Positions 1 through 8,401 of a stretch of DNA of 64,000 nt are shown in pieces (positions within the stretch are counted from its first letter, which is position 1; each line of letters begins with the position of its first letter). A program made the position numbers and the translations under genes. A model generated the notes under the pieces. The model was not told the origin of the DNA, searched no databases, and saw only the letters and a program-made list of their open reading frames with translations. Source of the DNA: Loktanella gaetbuli (GTDB lineage Bacteria > Pseudomonadota > Alphaproteobacteria > Rhodobacterales > Rhodobacteraceae); NCBI RefSeq assembly GCF_020531945.1, contig NZ_JAJATZ010000001.1, forward strand, positions 62,001-126,000, in the 5' to 3' direction.

Positions 1-2692
1 CGCCATTGTCGAGCGGCGCCTCGAAACCGAGAATTGTGTCGTCGCCGCTACCGTTGGTCAGAACCACGGTGTCGTCCATCAGGTCGGCAACACCCAGATC
101 GATCAGGTCGTTGCCCGCGCCGCCTTGAACGCTGTCGGCGCCGATGCCTGCATCGATCGTGTCGTTGCCGCTGCTGCCGATGACGCTGTCGTCACCGGTT
201 CCGGTTCCAATGCTGATGCCGCTGGCCGCCGCCGAGGCATCGACCGTGTCGTCGAAGGACGTTGTTTCCAGCCGCTCAATTTGTGTGAAATCGACGCTAG
301 CTGTGGTGGCGTTGAAATCAACACGGCCTGCCTCTGCGCTGCTGTAGACAACGGTCACACCGTCGGTGGAGGACGTGTTGTACAGGTTGAGTGTATCGAC
401 ATCGGTGTCGCCGACATCTTCGCCACCTTGAACCACATTGGAATCGTCTTGGTCGCCGACCGAAAAAAGATCGTTTCCGGCATCGCCATAAAGCGAGTCA
501 TTTCCACTACCGCCCAACAACACATCGTTGCCGGTGCCGCCAAAGAGGGTGTCGTTGCCGGTACCACCGGCCAAACCATCATCGCCGGCGTCGCCGTACA
601 GAACGTCATCGCCCACTTCGAGTTCGATATCGCCGATAATGTCGTTGCCATCACCGCCAAAGACGACATCGTTTCCTGCTTCGCCCAGAATGAAATCCGC
701 GCCTGCGTCGCCGCTGATCGTGTCATCACCTGTGCCACCGGCCATGAGATCGTCGCCGCTGCCGCCGCTTAGCCGGTCATTGTCTTGGCCACCGTCGAAA
801 ACATCGTTTCCATCGCCGCCGATCAGACTGTCCGCGCCGATTCCGCCGTACAGGCTGTCGTTGCCCAGGCCACCGTCAATCGTATCTGTGCCGGCGTCGC
901 CAAACAGCGTGTCGTCGCCTTCCTGTCCAAAGATGAAATCATTGCCGGTTCCGCCATAAACCTCATCTGCGCCGCCGCCGGACCAAAAGGTGTCATTGCC
1001 GGCCCCGCCGAAAAACGTATCGGCGCTGACACCGTCTTCAGCGCCTGGGACATCGTCAATGAAATCATCGCCGTCGCCGCCGTAGATTGTGTCGCTTCCT
1101 TCACGACCGATCAGGTAGTCCGCGCCGCCGCCGCCATAGATGACATCATCGCCCGTGCCACCGTCGATCGTGTCGTCGCCGGGTGTCGGTGCGATGGTCG
1201 TGAAGGTCACGTCGGACAGGTAAACCGCGTGATTTGTCGTGCCGCCGTTCGCGTTGTTGAAATTGATCACGATCGAGCTGACTGGTCCCGCAACCTGAAA
1301 ATATGCGGCACCGTCAGCTTGGATGGGTTCATCGTTGTCCAGCGATGCGGTGACGGTCTGCCCGCTTACAATATCGTTGCCGCCTGTGGGCAACGTGATC
1401 GTGACAGGCACTTGAACGCCGTCGCTATTGTAGGCCGTGACGACAATCTGGTCATAGAAATTGTTGGTGCCGTCGGAAACACCGTCGATGTCGGTGATCC
1501 AGAAGCCGACATTGCTGACCGCATCCGTGACCCCGCTGTTGGGGTCGGCCGCGAAATCAATGGTTGTTGTGCCGGTGTTGCCTGCTTCGCCGCGCAAAAA
1601 GACCGAAGAGGTTGTAGAGATACCCGTCGTGCCGGTGAAGATCGGCACGTTCGAAGTCGTCGTTTCGACAAGGCTGCCGTCATCGCGAAAGCTGACAGAG
1701 ACGTTGACCGACCCGGTGTCCTGAGTGAATCCGTTGCGCACGTTGGTTCCGGACGCAGCCTGTGTGGTCCAGCGTAGCGTTTCGGTCGCGACCGTGGCTG
1801 ATGCCGGATCGTCGCCATAAAGCGTATCGTTACCGTCACCGCCCAGGATGGAATCGTTGCCAGCCTCGCCATAGACAGTGTCGTTGCCTGTTCCGGCATT
1901 GATGCTGTCGTTGCTATCGCCACCATAGACGGTGTCGCTGCCACCGCCTGCGTTGATCGTATCGCGACCCGCGTTGCCTGACAGGGTGTCTGCGCCGCTG
2001 CCCGCGAAAATCGTATCGGCCCCGGTGCCGCCCATGACGGAATTGTTGCCTTCGCCCGCGTCAATGTAATCGTTGCCCGCGCCAGCATCGATGCGGTCAT
2101 TGCCCTGACCGCCAAACAGGCTGTCGGTGCCCATGCCGCCGAGCAGGGAATCGTTTCCGTCACCGCCATAGAGGACGTCGTTGCCGCCGTTACCGTTCAG
2201 CCGATCGTCACCGGTTCCGCCGTAGATCAGGTCGTTGCCCGATCCGCCAAAAACCGTATCGGCCCCGTCACCGGCATATACCTCATCGTTGCCACGGCCT
2301 GCGCTGATCGTGTCGCTACCCGTACCGGTGCCGCTGGTGTTCGTGCCGCCATAGATCAGGTCGGATCCATTGCTGCCATTCAGCGCTGTGTCGTTGTTCG
2401 CCGTCCCTGTATAGAGCGAGAAATTCGGTGCCGACTGCACGGTAACGCTGTTGACGTTGTTCGGGAATGCCGTGTCCGGCACGAAATAGACGATCCCGTT
2501 CGTACCCAGATAGTAGGTGCCAGTCCGTGTGACGTTCGTTCCACCGAAATCGAAAATGTTGGCAGTGTAGTTCACGGTCACACTACCGGTGCCGATGATT
2601 CGGTCCGTCGTGAACGTCGTGATGCCTGTGTTACCGGCGTCGCCGCCGTTCAGGACATTGTTGCCAAGATTGATCTGATAGCCGTTCGGCAT
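1..2692 (-). CDS. RTX (haemolysin-type calcium-binding) repeat protein, C-terminus outside window
   Basis: The first 897 codons of a very large protein are visible; the gene continues past the left edge. Nearly the whole visible part is nonapeptide repeats of the form GGxGxDxhx (for example GGSGNDLIYGG), which fold into calcium-binding parallel beta rolls. Such proteins are normally exported by type I secretion without a cleaved N-terminal signal, and none is visible here. Roughly residues 298-507 are a non-repeat insert, probably a beta-rich domain, with repeat blocks on both sides. The ATG start (MPNGYQINLG) is preceded by a GAGGTG ribosome site. An N-terminal non-repeat segment of about 110 residues precedes the first repeats. 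Substrate or adhesive role is unknown, and the secretion signal, any Hint or enzymatic domain, and the ABC exporter would lie outside the window. Confidence 0.9.
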   Translation of the reverse strand, partial: MPNGYQINLGNNVLNGGDAGNTGITTFTTDRIIGTGSVTVNYTANIFDFGGTNVTRTGTYYLGTNGIVYFVPDTAFPNNVNSVTVQSAPNFSLYTGTANNDTALNGSNGSDLIYGGTNTSGTGTGSDTISAGRGNDEVYAGDGADTVFGGSGNDLIYGGTGDDRLNGNGGNDVLYGGDGNDSLLGGMGTDSLFGGQGNDRIDAGAGNDYIDAGEGNNSVMGGTGADTIFAGSGADTLSGNAGRDTINAGGGSDTVYGGDSNDSINAGTGNDTVYGEAGNDSILGGDGNDTLYGDDPASATVATETLRWTTQAASGTNVRNGFTQDTGSVNVSVSFRDDGSLVETTTSNVPIFTGTTGISTTSSVFLRGEAGNTGTTTIDFAADPNSGVTDAVSNVGFWITDIDGVSDGTNNFYDQIVVTAYNSDGVQVPVTITLPTGGNDIVSGQTVTASLDNDEPIQADGAAYFQVAGPVSSIVINFNNANGGTTNHAVYLSDVTFTTIAPTPGDDTIDGGTGDDVIYGGGGADYLIGREGSDTIYGGDGDDFIDDVPGAEDGVSADTFFGGAGNDTFWSGGGADEVYGGTGNDFIFGQEGDDTLFGDAGTDTIDGGLGNDSLYGGIGADSLIGGDGNDVFDGGQDNDRLSGGSGDDLMAGGTGDDTISGDAGADFILGEAGNDVVFGGDGNDIIGDIELEVGDDVLYGDAGDDGLAGGTGNDTLFGGTGNDVLLGGSGNDSLYGDAGNDLFSVGDQDDSNVVQGGEDVGDTDVDTLNLYNTSSTDGVTVVYSSAEAGRVDFNATTASVDFTQIERLETTSFDDTVDASAAASGISIGTGTGDDSVIGSSGNDTIDAGIGADSVQGGAGNDLIDLGVADLMDDTVVLTNGSGDDTILGFEAPLDNG

Positions 2693-3059
2693 GCCGCACC
2701 TCAATTGTTCAGCCAGAAACGCAGCTGATACTCGTCTAAGGTTTCGGTATTTTCCTGTGGTGGCCGATCTGAGACTGAAGGTTGGCAGAACCAAGGTCTT
2801 GATGGTCATTTTGCGGCAGCATGCAGCAAATACGGCGATCCGGTCATATTTCCCGGTGATCACCACAGAATTGCCACCGTTCAGGAAAACAGGATCCCCC
2901 ACGCTGTGCCAACGCCGGCGATCAGGAAACAGTCATGCGCCACGATCGTCTTTGTCAGCAACGGACAGAACGGGTTGCGTGGTCTGGAATGGCGGGCAGG
3001 GGCAGGGCCGTGCCGCCTGACGGACCGGGGGCTGCGTCGATCGCGCGCTGCCGTCGGCT
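2693..3059. other. intergenic region upstream of RTX gene and clpP
   Basis: About 370 bases lie between the divergent RTX gene and the clpP promoter. Short open frames exist on both strands, but none has a convincing ribosome site, codon pattern or recognisable product. The region must hold the RTX promoter, but I could not identify a clear one. Confidence 0.5.
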
Positions 3060-3087
3060 CTTGAAGCTGCTGGCCGGGCTGCATAGT
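3060..3087 (+). promoter_or_regulatory. candidate RpoH (sigma-32) heat-shock promoter of clpP
   Basis: CTTGAAG at 3060-3066 and CATAGT at 3082-3087 are 15 bases apart (CTTG to CATAGT 18 bases). This resembles the alphaproteobacterial RpoH pattern CTTG-N17/18-CyTATnT. clpP is a classical RpoH target. Predicted transcription would begin near 3094, at the start of the stem-loop just downstream. This is pattern recognition only. Confidence 0.5.
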
Positions 3088-3089
3088 GT

Positions 3090-3130
3090 CTGGGGGACTT
3101 TGAAAGACACCACCCGCTGGTGTCCCCCAG
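3090..3130 (+). promoter_or_regulatory. structured 5' leader (nested inverted repeats) abutting the clpP ribosome site
   Basis: CTGGGGGAC (3090-3098) pairs with GTCCCCCAG (3122-3130). Inside it, GACACCA (3106-3112) pairs with TGGTGTC (3118-3124) around a five-base CCCGC loop. The two helices share 3122-3124, so they can stack with a bulge or compete. The structure ends three bases before the AAGG ribosome site and 13 bases before the clpP ATG, a position suited to post-transcriptional control. Confidence 0.5.
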
Positions 3131-3143
3131 ATAAGGCCTTCCC

Positions 3144-3764
3144 ATGCAAGATCCGATCGAAACCCACATGAACCTCGTCCCGATGGTGGTCGAACAGACC
3201 GCACGCGGTGAACGCGCCTACGATATCTTCAGCCGCCTGCTGAAAGAGCGGATCATTTTCGTCAACGGTCCCGTGCACGACGGCATGAGCCAACTGATCG
3301 TCGCGCAGCTGCTGCACCTCGAGGCAGAGAACCCGAAAAAAGAGATTTCGATGTATATCAATTCCCCCGGCGGCAGCGTCGTCGCGGGCATGAGCATCTA
3401 TGACACGATGCAGTATATCCGCCCAAAGGTGTCGACGCTGGTCTGCGGCCTTGCGGCATCCATGGGGTCGGTCATCGCCATCGGTGGTGAAAAGGGTATG
3501 CGCTATGCGCTGCCGAACGCCGAATTTCTGGTGCACCAACCGTCTGGCGGCGCGCGCGGCACGGCGGCTGACATCCTGATTTCGGCCAAAAGCATCGAAA
3601 ACACGCGCGAACGCATGTACAAGCTTTATCAAAAGCACACGGGCCAATCCTACAAGGAAGTCCAGAAGGCGCTGGACCGTGACAAGTGGATGTCCCCCGA
3701 AGAAGCCCTGGAATGGGGCCACATCGACGAAATCGTGACAAATCGCGATAAAGCCGAAGATTGA
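3144..3764 (+). CDS. clpP: ATP-dependent Clp protease proteolytic subunit
   Basis: This is the serine peptidase that forms the tetradecameric barrel degrading proteins unfolded by ClpX or ClpA in the cytosol. It has 206 residues, normal for the family. The catalytic triad is visible as Ser106 (GLAASMGS), His131 (FLVHQP) and Asp180 (LDRDKW), and the oxyanion-loop signature NSPGGSV is near residues 73-79. The start MQDPIETHMNLVP is typical of alphaproteobacterial ClpP. An AAGG ribosome site sits seven bases upstream. clpX follows after a 148-base gap with its own likely promoter. Confidence 0.98.
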   Translation: MQDPIETHMNLVPMVVEQTARGERAYDIFSRLLKERIIFVNGPVHDGMSQLIVAQLLHLEAENPKKEISMYINSPGGSVVAGMSIYDTMQYIRPKVSTLVCGLAASMGSVIAIGGEKGMRYALPNAEFLVHQPSGGARGTAADILISAKSIENTRERMYKLYQKHTGQSYKEVQKALDRDKWMSPEEALEWGHIDEIVTNRDKAED

Positions 3765-3803
3765 TCACGCATCTCGGGTGCCATGATCACACAGACCTGA
3801 ACA

Positions 3804-3878
3804 GGGTCACCGATTGCGTCTTTTTGGCGTTGTGACCCGGAACGCGCTGTCCTACTCTGACAAACCAAGGACAGCGCG
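3804..3878 (+). promoter_or_regulatory. clpP-clpX intergenic: two stem-loops and a candidate clpX promoter
   Basis: GGGTCAC (3804-3810) and GTGACCC (3832-3838) form one inverted repeat. CGCGCTGTCC (3843-3852) and GGACAGCGCG (3869-3878) form a perfect 10-base second one. TTGTGA (3830-3835) and TACTCT (3853-3858), 17 bases apart, could be a vegetative promoter whose -10 lies in the loop of the second repeat. The first stem may act as a weak clpP terminator or processing site; there is no clear U-run after it. Confidence 0.4.
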
Positions 3879-3912
3879 ACACCAAACTGGCCCCGGCGCC
3901 AAAGGATACGAC

Positions 3913-5181
3913 ATGGCAACCACCACCGGTAGCGACAGCAAGAACACCCTCTACTGCAGCTTTTGCGGCAAGAGTCAGCACGAGGTGCGCAAGCTGATTG
4001 CGGGCCCGACCGTTTTCATCTGTGATGAATGCGTCGAACTGTGCATGGATATCATCCGTGAAGAAACCAAGAGCGCATCGCTGAAATCGGGTGACGGCGT
4101 GCCGACCCCGCGCGAAATCTGCCAGGTCCTCGATGATTACGTCATCGGTCAGATGCACGCCAAGCGGGTTCTGTCGGTGGCCGTGCACAACCATTACAAA
4201 CGTCTGAACAATTCCGACAAATCCGACATCGAGCTGGCGAAATCCAACATCATGCTGATCGGGCCGACCGGCTGCGGCAAGACGCTGCTGGCCCAGACGC
4301 TGGCACGTATCCTGGATGTGCCGTTCACGATGGCCGATGCCACGACCCTGACCGAGGCCGGTTATGTCGGCGAGGATGTGGAAAACATCATCCTGAAACT
4401 TTTGCAGGCTTCTGAATACAATGTGGAACGCGCGCAGCGCGGCATCGTCTACATCGACGAGGTCGACAAGATCACGCGCAAGTCCGACAACCCGTCCATC
4501 ACCCGCGACGTGTCGGGCGAGGGCGTGCAGCAGGCCTTGCTCAAGATCATGGAAGGCACGGTTGCATCTGTGCCGCCGCAGGGCGGTCGCAAGCATCCGC
4601 AGCAGGAATTCCTGCAAGTGGACACCACGAACATCCTGTTCATCTGCGGTGGGGCATTCGCCGGTCTGGACAAGATCATCGCGCAGCGCGGCAAAGGGTC
4701 CGCCATGGGCTTTGGTGCTGACGTCAAGGATACGGAAGACCGCGGTGTCGGTGAAACGTTCATGGATCTCGAACCCGAGGATCTGCTGAAATACGGTCTG
4801 ATCCCGGAATTCGTGGGCCGTCTGCCCGTCATTGCGACGCTGACGGACCTGGACGAAGAGGCGTTGATGATCATCCTGACACAGCCGAAGAACGCTTTGG
4901 TCAAACAGTACCAGCGCCTGTTCGAGCTGGAGGACACCAAACTGACGTTCACCGATGATGCGCTGACGGCCATCGCCAAGCGCGCCATCGAACGCAAGAC
5001 CGGTGCCCGTGGCCTGCGGTCCATCATGGAGGACATCCTGCTGGATACGATGTTCGAGCTGCCCGGCATGGATACGGTGACAGAGGTTGTCGTGAACGAA
5101 GAAGCAGTTGGCCCAGACGCCAGCCCGCTGATGATCCACGACGACGGCAAGAAAAAAGAGAAAGAGACCGCCAGCGCCTGA
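3913..5181 (+). CDS. clpX: ATP-dependent Clp protease ATP-binding subunit ClpX
   Basis: A AAA+ unfoldase that recognises tagged substrates and feeds them into ClpP. The protein has 422 residues. An N-terminal zinc-binding domain has Cys15, Cys18, Cys37 and Cys40. Walker A reads GPTGCGKT and Walker B IVYIDEVDKI. The ClpP-docking loop reads MGFGAD, with Met where many ClpX proteins have Ile. The open frame extends 33 codons further upstream, but MATTTGSDSKN is the family-like start and has an AAAGGA ribosome site. A strong terminator follows at 5211-5238. Confidence 0.98.
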   Translation: MATTTGSDSKNTLYCSFCGKSQHEVRKLIAGPTVFICDECVELCMDIIREETKSASLKSGDGVPTPREICQVLDDYVIGQMHAKRVLSVAVHNHYKRLNNSDKSDIELAKSNIMLIGPTGCGKTLLAQTLARILDVPFTMADATTLTEAGYVGEDVENIILKLLQASEYNVERAQRGIVYIDEVDKITRKSDNPSITRDVSGEGVQQALLKIMEGTVASVPPQGGRKHPQQEFLQVDTTNILFICGGAFAGLDKIIAQRGKGSAMGFGADVKDTEDRGVGETFMDLEPEDLLKYGLIPEFVGRLPVIATLTDLDEEALMIILTQPKNALVKQYQRLFELEDTKLTFTDDALTAIAKRAIERKTGARGLRSIMEDILLDTMFELPGMDTVTEVVVNEEAVGPDASPLMIHDDGKKKEKETASA

Positions 5182-5210
5182 GGGATGGTTGGTTCTCGGG
5201 ATCAGAACAG

Positions 5211-5238
5211 GGCCGCTGCGGATGCAGCGGCCTTTTTT
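5211..5238 (+). terminator. rho-independent terminator of clpX
   Basis: GGCCGCTGC and GCAGCGGCC form a perfect nine-base stem with a four-base loop, followed directly by six T residues. Confidence 0.9.
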
Positions 5239-5250
5239 CATGGGGGTCAC

Positions 5251-5634
5251 ATGACAGTCAAACATATCACCACCGGTAGCCCGTTCGAGGCGCAGATCGG
5301 CTATTCGCGTGCAGTCGTGGCCGATGGCTGGGTCCATGTCGCAGGGACCACTGGCTATGATTACGCAACGATGAAAATGCCCGACGATATCGTGGATCAG
5401 TGCCGCAATGCGCTGGCCACCATCGGGCGCGCGCTGGTCGAGGCGGGCAGCAGTCTGGATGACGTGGTGCGCGTCACATATATTCTGCCTGATCGCGCGG
5501 AATGGGAAAGCTGCTGGCCAGTGCTTGCCGAGGCGTTTCGTAACGCGCGGCCCGCTGCAACGATGTTCATTGCAGGGCTGCAAAACCCCGAGATGAAGAT
5601 CGAGATCGAGGCGACGGCCCGCCTGCCGCGCTGA
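5251..5634 (+). CDS. RidA/YjgF-family protein
   Basis: A 127-residue protein of the RidA/YER057c/UK114 family, small trimeric enzymes. Typical members hydrolyse reactive enamine/imine intermediates of amino-acid metabolism. The conserved arginine is seen in ARPAATMF, and the C-terminal EIEATARLP is typical. The ATG at 5251 lies after the clpX terminator; the longer open frame would run through that terminator and is rejected. It has no obvious functional partner, so the exact substrate is unknown. Confidence 0.85.
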   Translation: MTVKHITTGSPFEAQIGYSRAVVADGWVHVAGTTGYDYATMKMPDDIVDQCRNALATIGRALVEAGSSLDDVVRVTYILPDRAEWESCWPVLAEAFRNARPAATMFIAGLQNPEMKIEIEATARLPR

Positions 5635-5696
5635 ACCTGCTGGACCTTTTCATGCGATTGCGGCATGACAGGATCAGCCACAGACCGGAGACGACC

Positions 5697-6080
5697 ATGG
5701 GTATCGCCCGCAACATCGCACGCATTTTCACTTGGTGGGACGGGCAGACCTTTGCCACCCAGTTCTGGACATGGCGCAAGGGTGAACGCGTGGGCGAGGA
5801 CGCCGGCGGCAATATCTTTTACCGCAATGCGGACGACAGCCGTCGCTGGGTCATCTTCAACGGTGAGGCAGAAGCATCGAAGGTCGCACCGGAATGGCAT
5901 GGCTGGTTGCACCGCACCTGGGACGAACCCCCGACCGAGGTGCCGCTGTTGAAACAGCCCTGGGAAAAACCGCATCTGCCGAACCTGACCGGCACGCCGC
6001 AGGCCTATGCCCCTGCCGGATCGCTGCGCCGCGCAGACCCCCAACCCAAGAGCGATTACGAGGCGTGGACGCCCGAATGA
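5697..6080 (+). CDS. NDUFA12/B17.2-type NADH:ubiquinone oxidoreductase accessory subunit
   Basis: The 127-residue protein matches the NDUFA12 (B17.2) family, a complex I accessory subunit shared by mitochondria and alphaproteobacteria. Signature stretches are FTWWDGQT, GTRxxGxDxxGNxYY-like residues (GERVGEDAGGNIFYR), RRWVIFNG and PEWHGWLHR. It is predicted to sit at the hydrophilic-membrane arm junction on the cytosolic side. The next gene overlaps it by four bases (ATGA), so the two are translationally coupled. An upstream GGAG serves as ribosome site. Confidence 0.93.
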   Translation: MGIARNIARIFTWWDGQTFATQFWTWRKGERVGEDAGGNIFYRNADDSRRWVIFNGEAEASKVAPEWHGWLHRTWDEPPTEVPLLKQPWEKPHLPNLTGTPQAYAPAGSLRRADPQPKSDYEAWTPE

Positions 6081-6433
6081 TCCGCGCACTGGCGTTCGTC
6101 TTGGCGCTGGTTCCGATGGGGGCCACCGCACAGCAGGCCGTGTCGCAGCCCGGCGCTGAACTGCGCGTGCTGGACAAGGTGACAGGTCAGGTCGCTGATG
6201 TTGCGATGCAGGTTGGTGATGCTGCGGTATCGGGGCTGGTCATGATCCAGCTGAACGACTGCCGCGTGCCTGCGGACAATCCATCGGGCGACGCATTTGC
6301 GGAAATGTCGGTCACTTATGGCGATGACGCCACGCCTGTGTTTTCGGGCTGGATGGTTGCGTCAGCCCCTGCACTGAATGCAATGGACCATCCACGCTAT
6401 GACGTCTGGGTCATCCGCTGCACAGCCGCCTGA
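6077..6433 (+). CDS. DUF2155 domain-containing exported protein
   Basis: A 118-residue protein with a clear Sec signal peptide (hydrophobic MIRALAFVLALVPMG, cleavage near ATAQQ). The mature part matches DUF2155, with a VLDKVTGQVADV motif near its N-terminus and two cysteines (NDCRVP and VIRCTAA) that could form a disulphide. Function is unknown. Its frequent genomic neighbour is the NDUFA12 homologue, and here the start codon overlaps that gene's stop. Its 3' end overlaps the convergent aat gene by 37 bases. Confidence 0.88.
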   Translation: MIRALAFVLALVPMGATAQQAVSQPGAELRVLDKVTGQVADVAMQVGDAAVSGLVMIQLNDCRVPADNPSGDAFAEMSVTYGDDATPVFSGWMVASAPALNAMDHPRYDVWVIRCTAA

Positions 6434-7038
6434 TCCAGCGGGATCGGTCCGGGCGCGCCGAAATCTGCGACAATCTTCAACGCGGCGGCCAGTCTTTCCT
6501 CATAGGCCTGGCGCGGAATTTCGATGGCGCCAAGCGTTGCGAGGTGGTCGGTCACGAATTGCGTATCGAACAGGATGAACCCACGGGACCGCAGCCTGTC
6601 GACCGCGCAGAGCAACGCGACCTTTGACGCATCCGTCCGGGTGGAAAACATGCTTTCTCCGAAAAACGCGCCACCGATGGTTACGCCGTAGACGCCGCCC
6701 ACCAGCTCACGATCCTGCCAGACCTCGATGGAATGGGCATGTCCCTGAAGGTGAAGTTGACGGTAGACTTCGAAAATCGGGGTATTAATCCAGGTTTCCG
6801 CGCGATCAGCACATCCACGCACCACATCGACAAAGGCCGCATCCGCAGTGACCTGAAACTGTCCCCGTCGCAGGGTTTTGCGCAGCGAACGTGACGCGTG
6901 GAATTCATCCAGCGGCAGCACGCCCCGTTTTCTGGGCTGCACCCAGAACACGTCAGTCGCGTCGCGGTCCTCGGCCATGGGGAAAACACCGGCCCTGTAG
7001 GCATGCAACAACAGGTCCGGTGTCAGCTGTTCCGTCAC
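6397..7038 (-). CDS. aat: leucyl/phenylalanyl-tRNA--protein transferase
   Basis: This enzyme adds Leu or Phe from aminoacyl-tRNA to proteins with N-terminal Arg or Lys, marking them for Clp degradation by the N-end rule. The protein has 213 residues. Family motifs are LLHAYRAGVFPM, WVQPRKRGVLPL, SRSLRKTL, TWIN near residue 83, GGVYGVTIGGAFFGESMFS and LFDTQFVTDHLATLGA. The start is GTG, five bases after the accC stop, so it is the last gene of an accB-accC-aat unit. Confidence 0.96.
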   Translation of the reverse strand: MTEQLTPDLLLHAYRAGVFPMAEDRDATDVFWVQPRKRGVLPLDEFHASRSLRKTLRRGQFQVTADAAFVDVVRGCADRAETWINTPIFEVYRQLHLQGHAHSIEVWQDRELVGGVYGVTIGGAFFGESMFSTRTDASKVALLCAVDRLRSRGFILFDTQFVTDHLATLGAIEIPRQAYEERLAAALKIVADFGAPGPIPLDQAAVQRMTQTS

Positions 7039-7043
7039 GCAAG

Positions 7044-8390
7044 CTAGCCCAGGTTGGTTTCCAACCAGTGTTCGAGCCAGTGAATATTGTAGTTGCCGGT
7101 CTGGATATCATCCTCGGCCAGCAGGGCATCGAACAGCGGTACCGTCGTTTCCACACCGTCGATGATCAGCTCTCCCAACGCGCGGGACAGACGTGCCAGC
7201 GCCTCTGGCCGGTCACGGCCATGCACGATCAGTTTGCCGATCAGGCTGTCGTAATAGGGTGGAATCCGGTAGCCCTGATAAAGCGCGCTGTCGATCCGCA
7301 CACCCAGTCCGCCCGGCGCGTGATACTGGGAAATCGTGCCGGGACTGGGCTGGAAATTGGGCAGTTTTTCCGCGTTGATCCGCACCTCGATGCTGTGGCC
7401 GTCGATCACCAGATCGTCCTGCGTGAACGACATGGGCTGACCCGCCGCGACATTGATCTGTTCGCGCACCAGATCGACGTTGAAAATCGCCTCGGTGACG
7501 GGGTGTTCGACCTGAAGTCGGGTGTTCATCTCGATGAAATAGAACTCGTCATTTTCGAACAGGAATTCGATCGTGCCGGCACCGATATAGTTGATCTTGG
7601 CCACGGCATCGGCGCAGACCTTGCCGATGCGCGCGCGTAATTCGGGGGTGATGGCGGGGCCGGGGGCCTCTTCCAGCACCTTTTGGTGACGGCGCTGCAG
7701 CGAACAGTCGCGCTCGCCCAAATGGACCGCATTGCCCTTGCCGTCGCCAAAGACCTGAATCTCGATGTGGCGGGGCGTGGTCAGGTATTTTTCGATATAG
7801 ACTTCGTCGTTGCCAAACGCGGCCTTGCCCTCTTGGCGGGCGGACAGAAACGCCTTTTCCATCTCATCGGCATTCTGCGCGACCTTCATGCCGCGACCAC
7901 CACCGCCGGCGGTGGCCTTGATGATGACAGGATAGCCGATTTTAGCGCCGATGCGCTGCGCATCCTTGAGCGTGGGCACACCACCGTCAGAGCCCGGCAC
8001 GCAAGGCACACCCAATGCCTTCATCGTGTCCTTGGCCGTGATCTTGTCACCCATCATGCGGATATGTTCTGCGGTTGGCCCGATAAAGGTCAGGCCGTGA
8101 TCTTCGACCACCTGCACGAATGCAGCGTTTTCCGACAGAAACCCGTAGCCAGGGTGAATGGCCTGCGCCCCTGTGATTTCACAGGCCGAGATGATGGCCG
8201 GGAAATTCAGATAGGAATTGGTCGACGACGGCGGGCCGATGCAGACGGCCTCATCGGCCATGCGCACATGCATGGCATCGGAATCGGCTGTCGAATGGAC
8301 GGCAACGCTCTTGATGCCCATCTCGCGGCAGGCGCGCACAACCCGCAGCGCGATTTCGCCACGGTTCGCAATCAGGATTTTATCGAACAT
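7044..8390 (-). CDS. accC: acetyl-CoA carboxylase biotin carboxylase subunit
   Basis: The protein carboxylates biotin on AccB using ATP and bicarbonate, the first half-reaction of malonyl-CoA synthesis. It has 448 residues, the usual length. It begins MFDKILIANRGEIALRV, with the glycine-rich ATP-grasp loop GGGGRGMKV and the metal/catalytic stretch EFLFENDEFYFIEMNTRLQVEH split over the ATP-grasp core. It follows accB by 11 bases in the same operon. Confidence 0.98.
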   Translation of the reverse strand: MFDKILIANRGEIALRVVRACREMGIKSVAVHSTADSDAMHVRMADEAVCIGPPSSTNSYLNFPAIISACEITGAQAIHPGYGFLSENAAFVQVVEDHGLTFIGPTAEHIRMMGDKITAKDTMKALGVPCVPGSDGGVPTLKDAQRIGAKIGYPVIIKATAGGGGRGMKVAQNADEMEKAFLSARQEGKAAFGNDEVYIEKYLTTPRHIEIQVFGDGKGNAVHLGERDCSLQRRHQKVLEEAPGPAITPELRARIGKVCADAVAKINYIGAGTIEFLFENDEFYFIEMNTRLQVEHPVTEAIFNVDLVREQINVAAGQPMSFTQDDLVIDGHSIEVRINAEKLPNFQPSPGTISQYHAPGGLGVRIDSALYQGYRIPPYYDSLIGKLIVHGRDRPEALARLSRALGELIIDGVETTVPLFDALLAEDDIQTGNYNIHWLEHWLETNLG

Positions 8391-8401
8391 GGGACTGGCC
8401 T

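Noticed and set aside
785..1777. Plus-strand frame of 330 codons across the RTX gene
   Set aside because: It is the antisense of the RTX repeats: the minus strand gives regular GGxGxDxhx repeats, while the plus strand gives only low-complexity Ala/Val/Ile.
5185..5250. Longer N-terminus for the RidA-family protein
   Set aside because: It would translate through a strong clpX terminator and adds residues without family support.
3787..5583. Minus-strand frame of 598 codons opposite clpX
   Set aside because: clpX has unmistakable motifs on the plus strand; long antisense frames are common in GC-rich coding DNA, and this one also crosses the clpX terminator.
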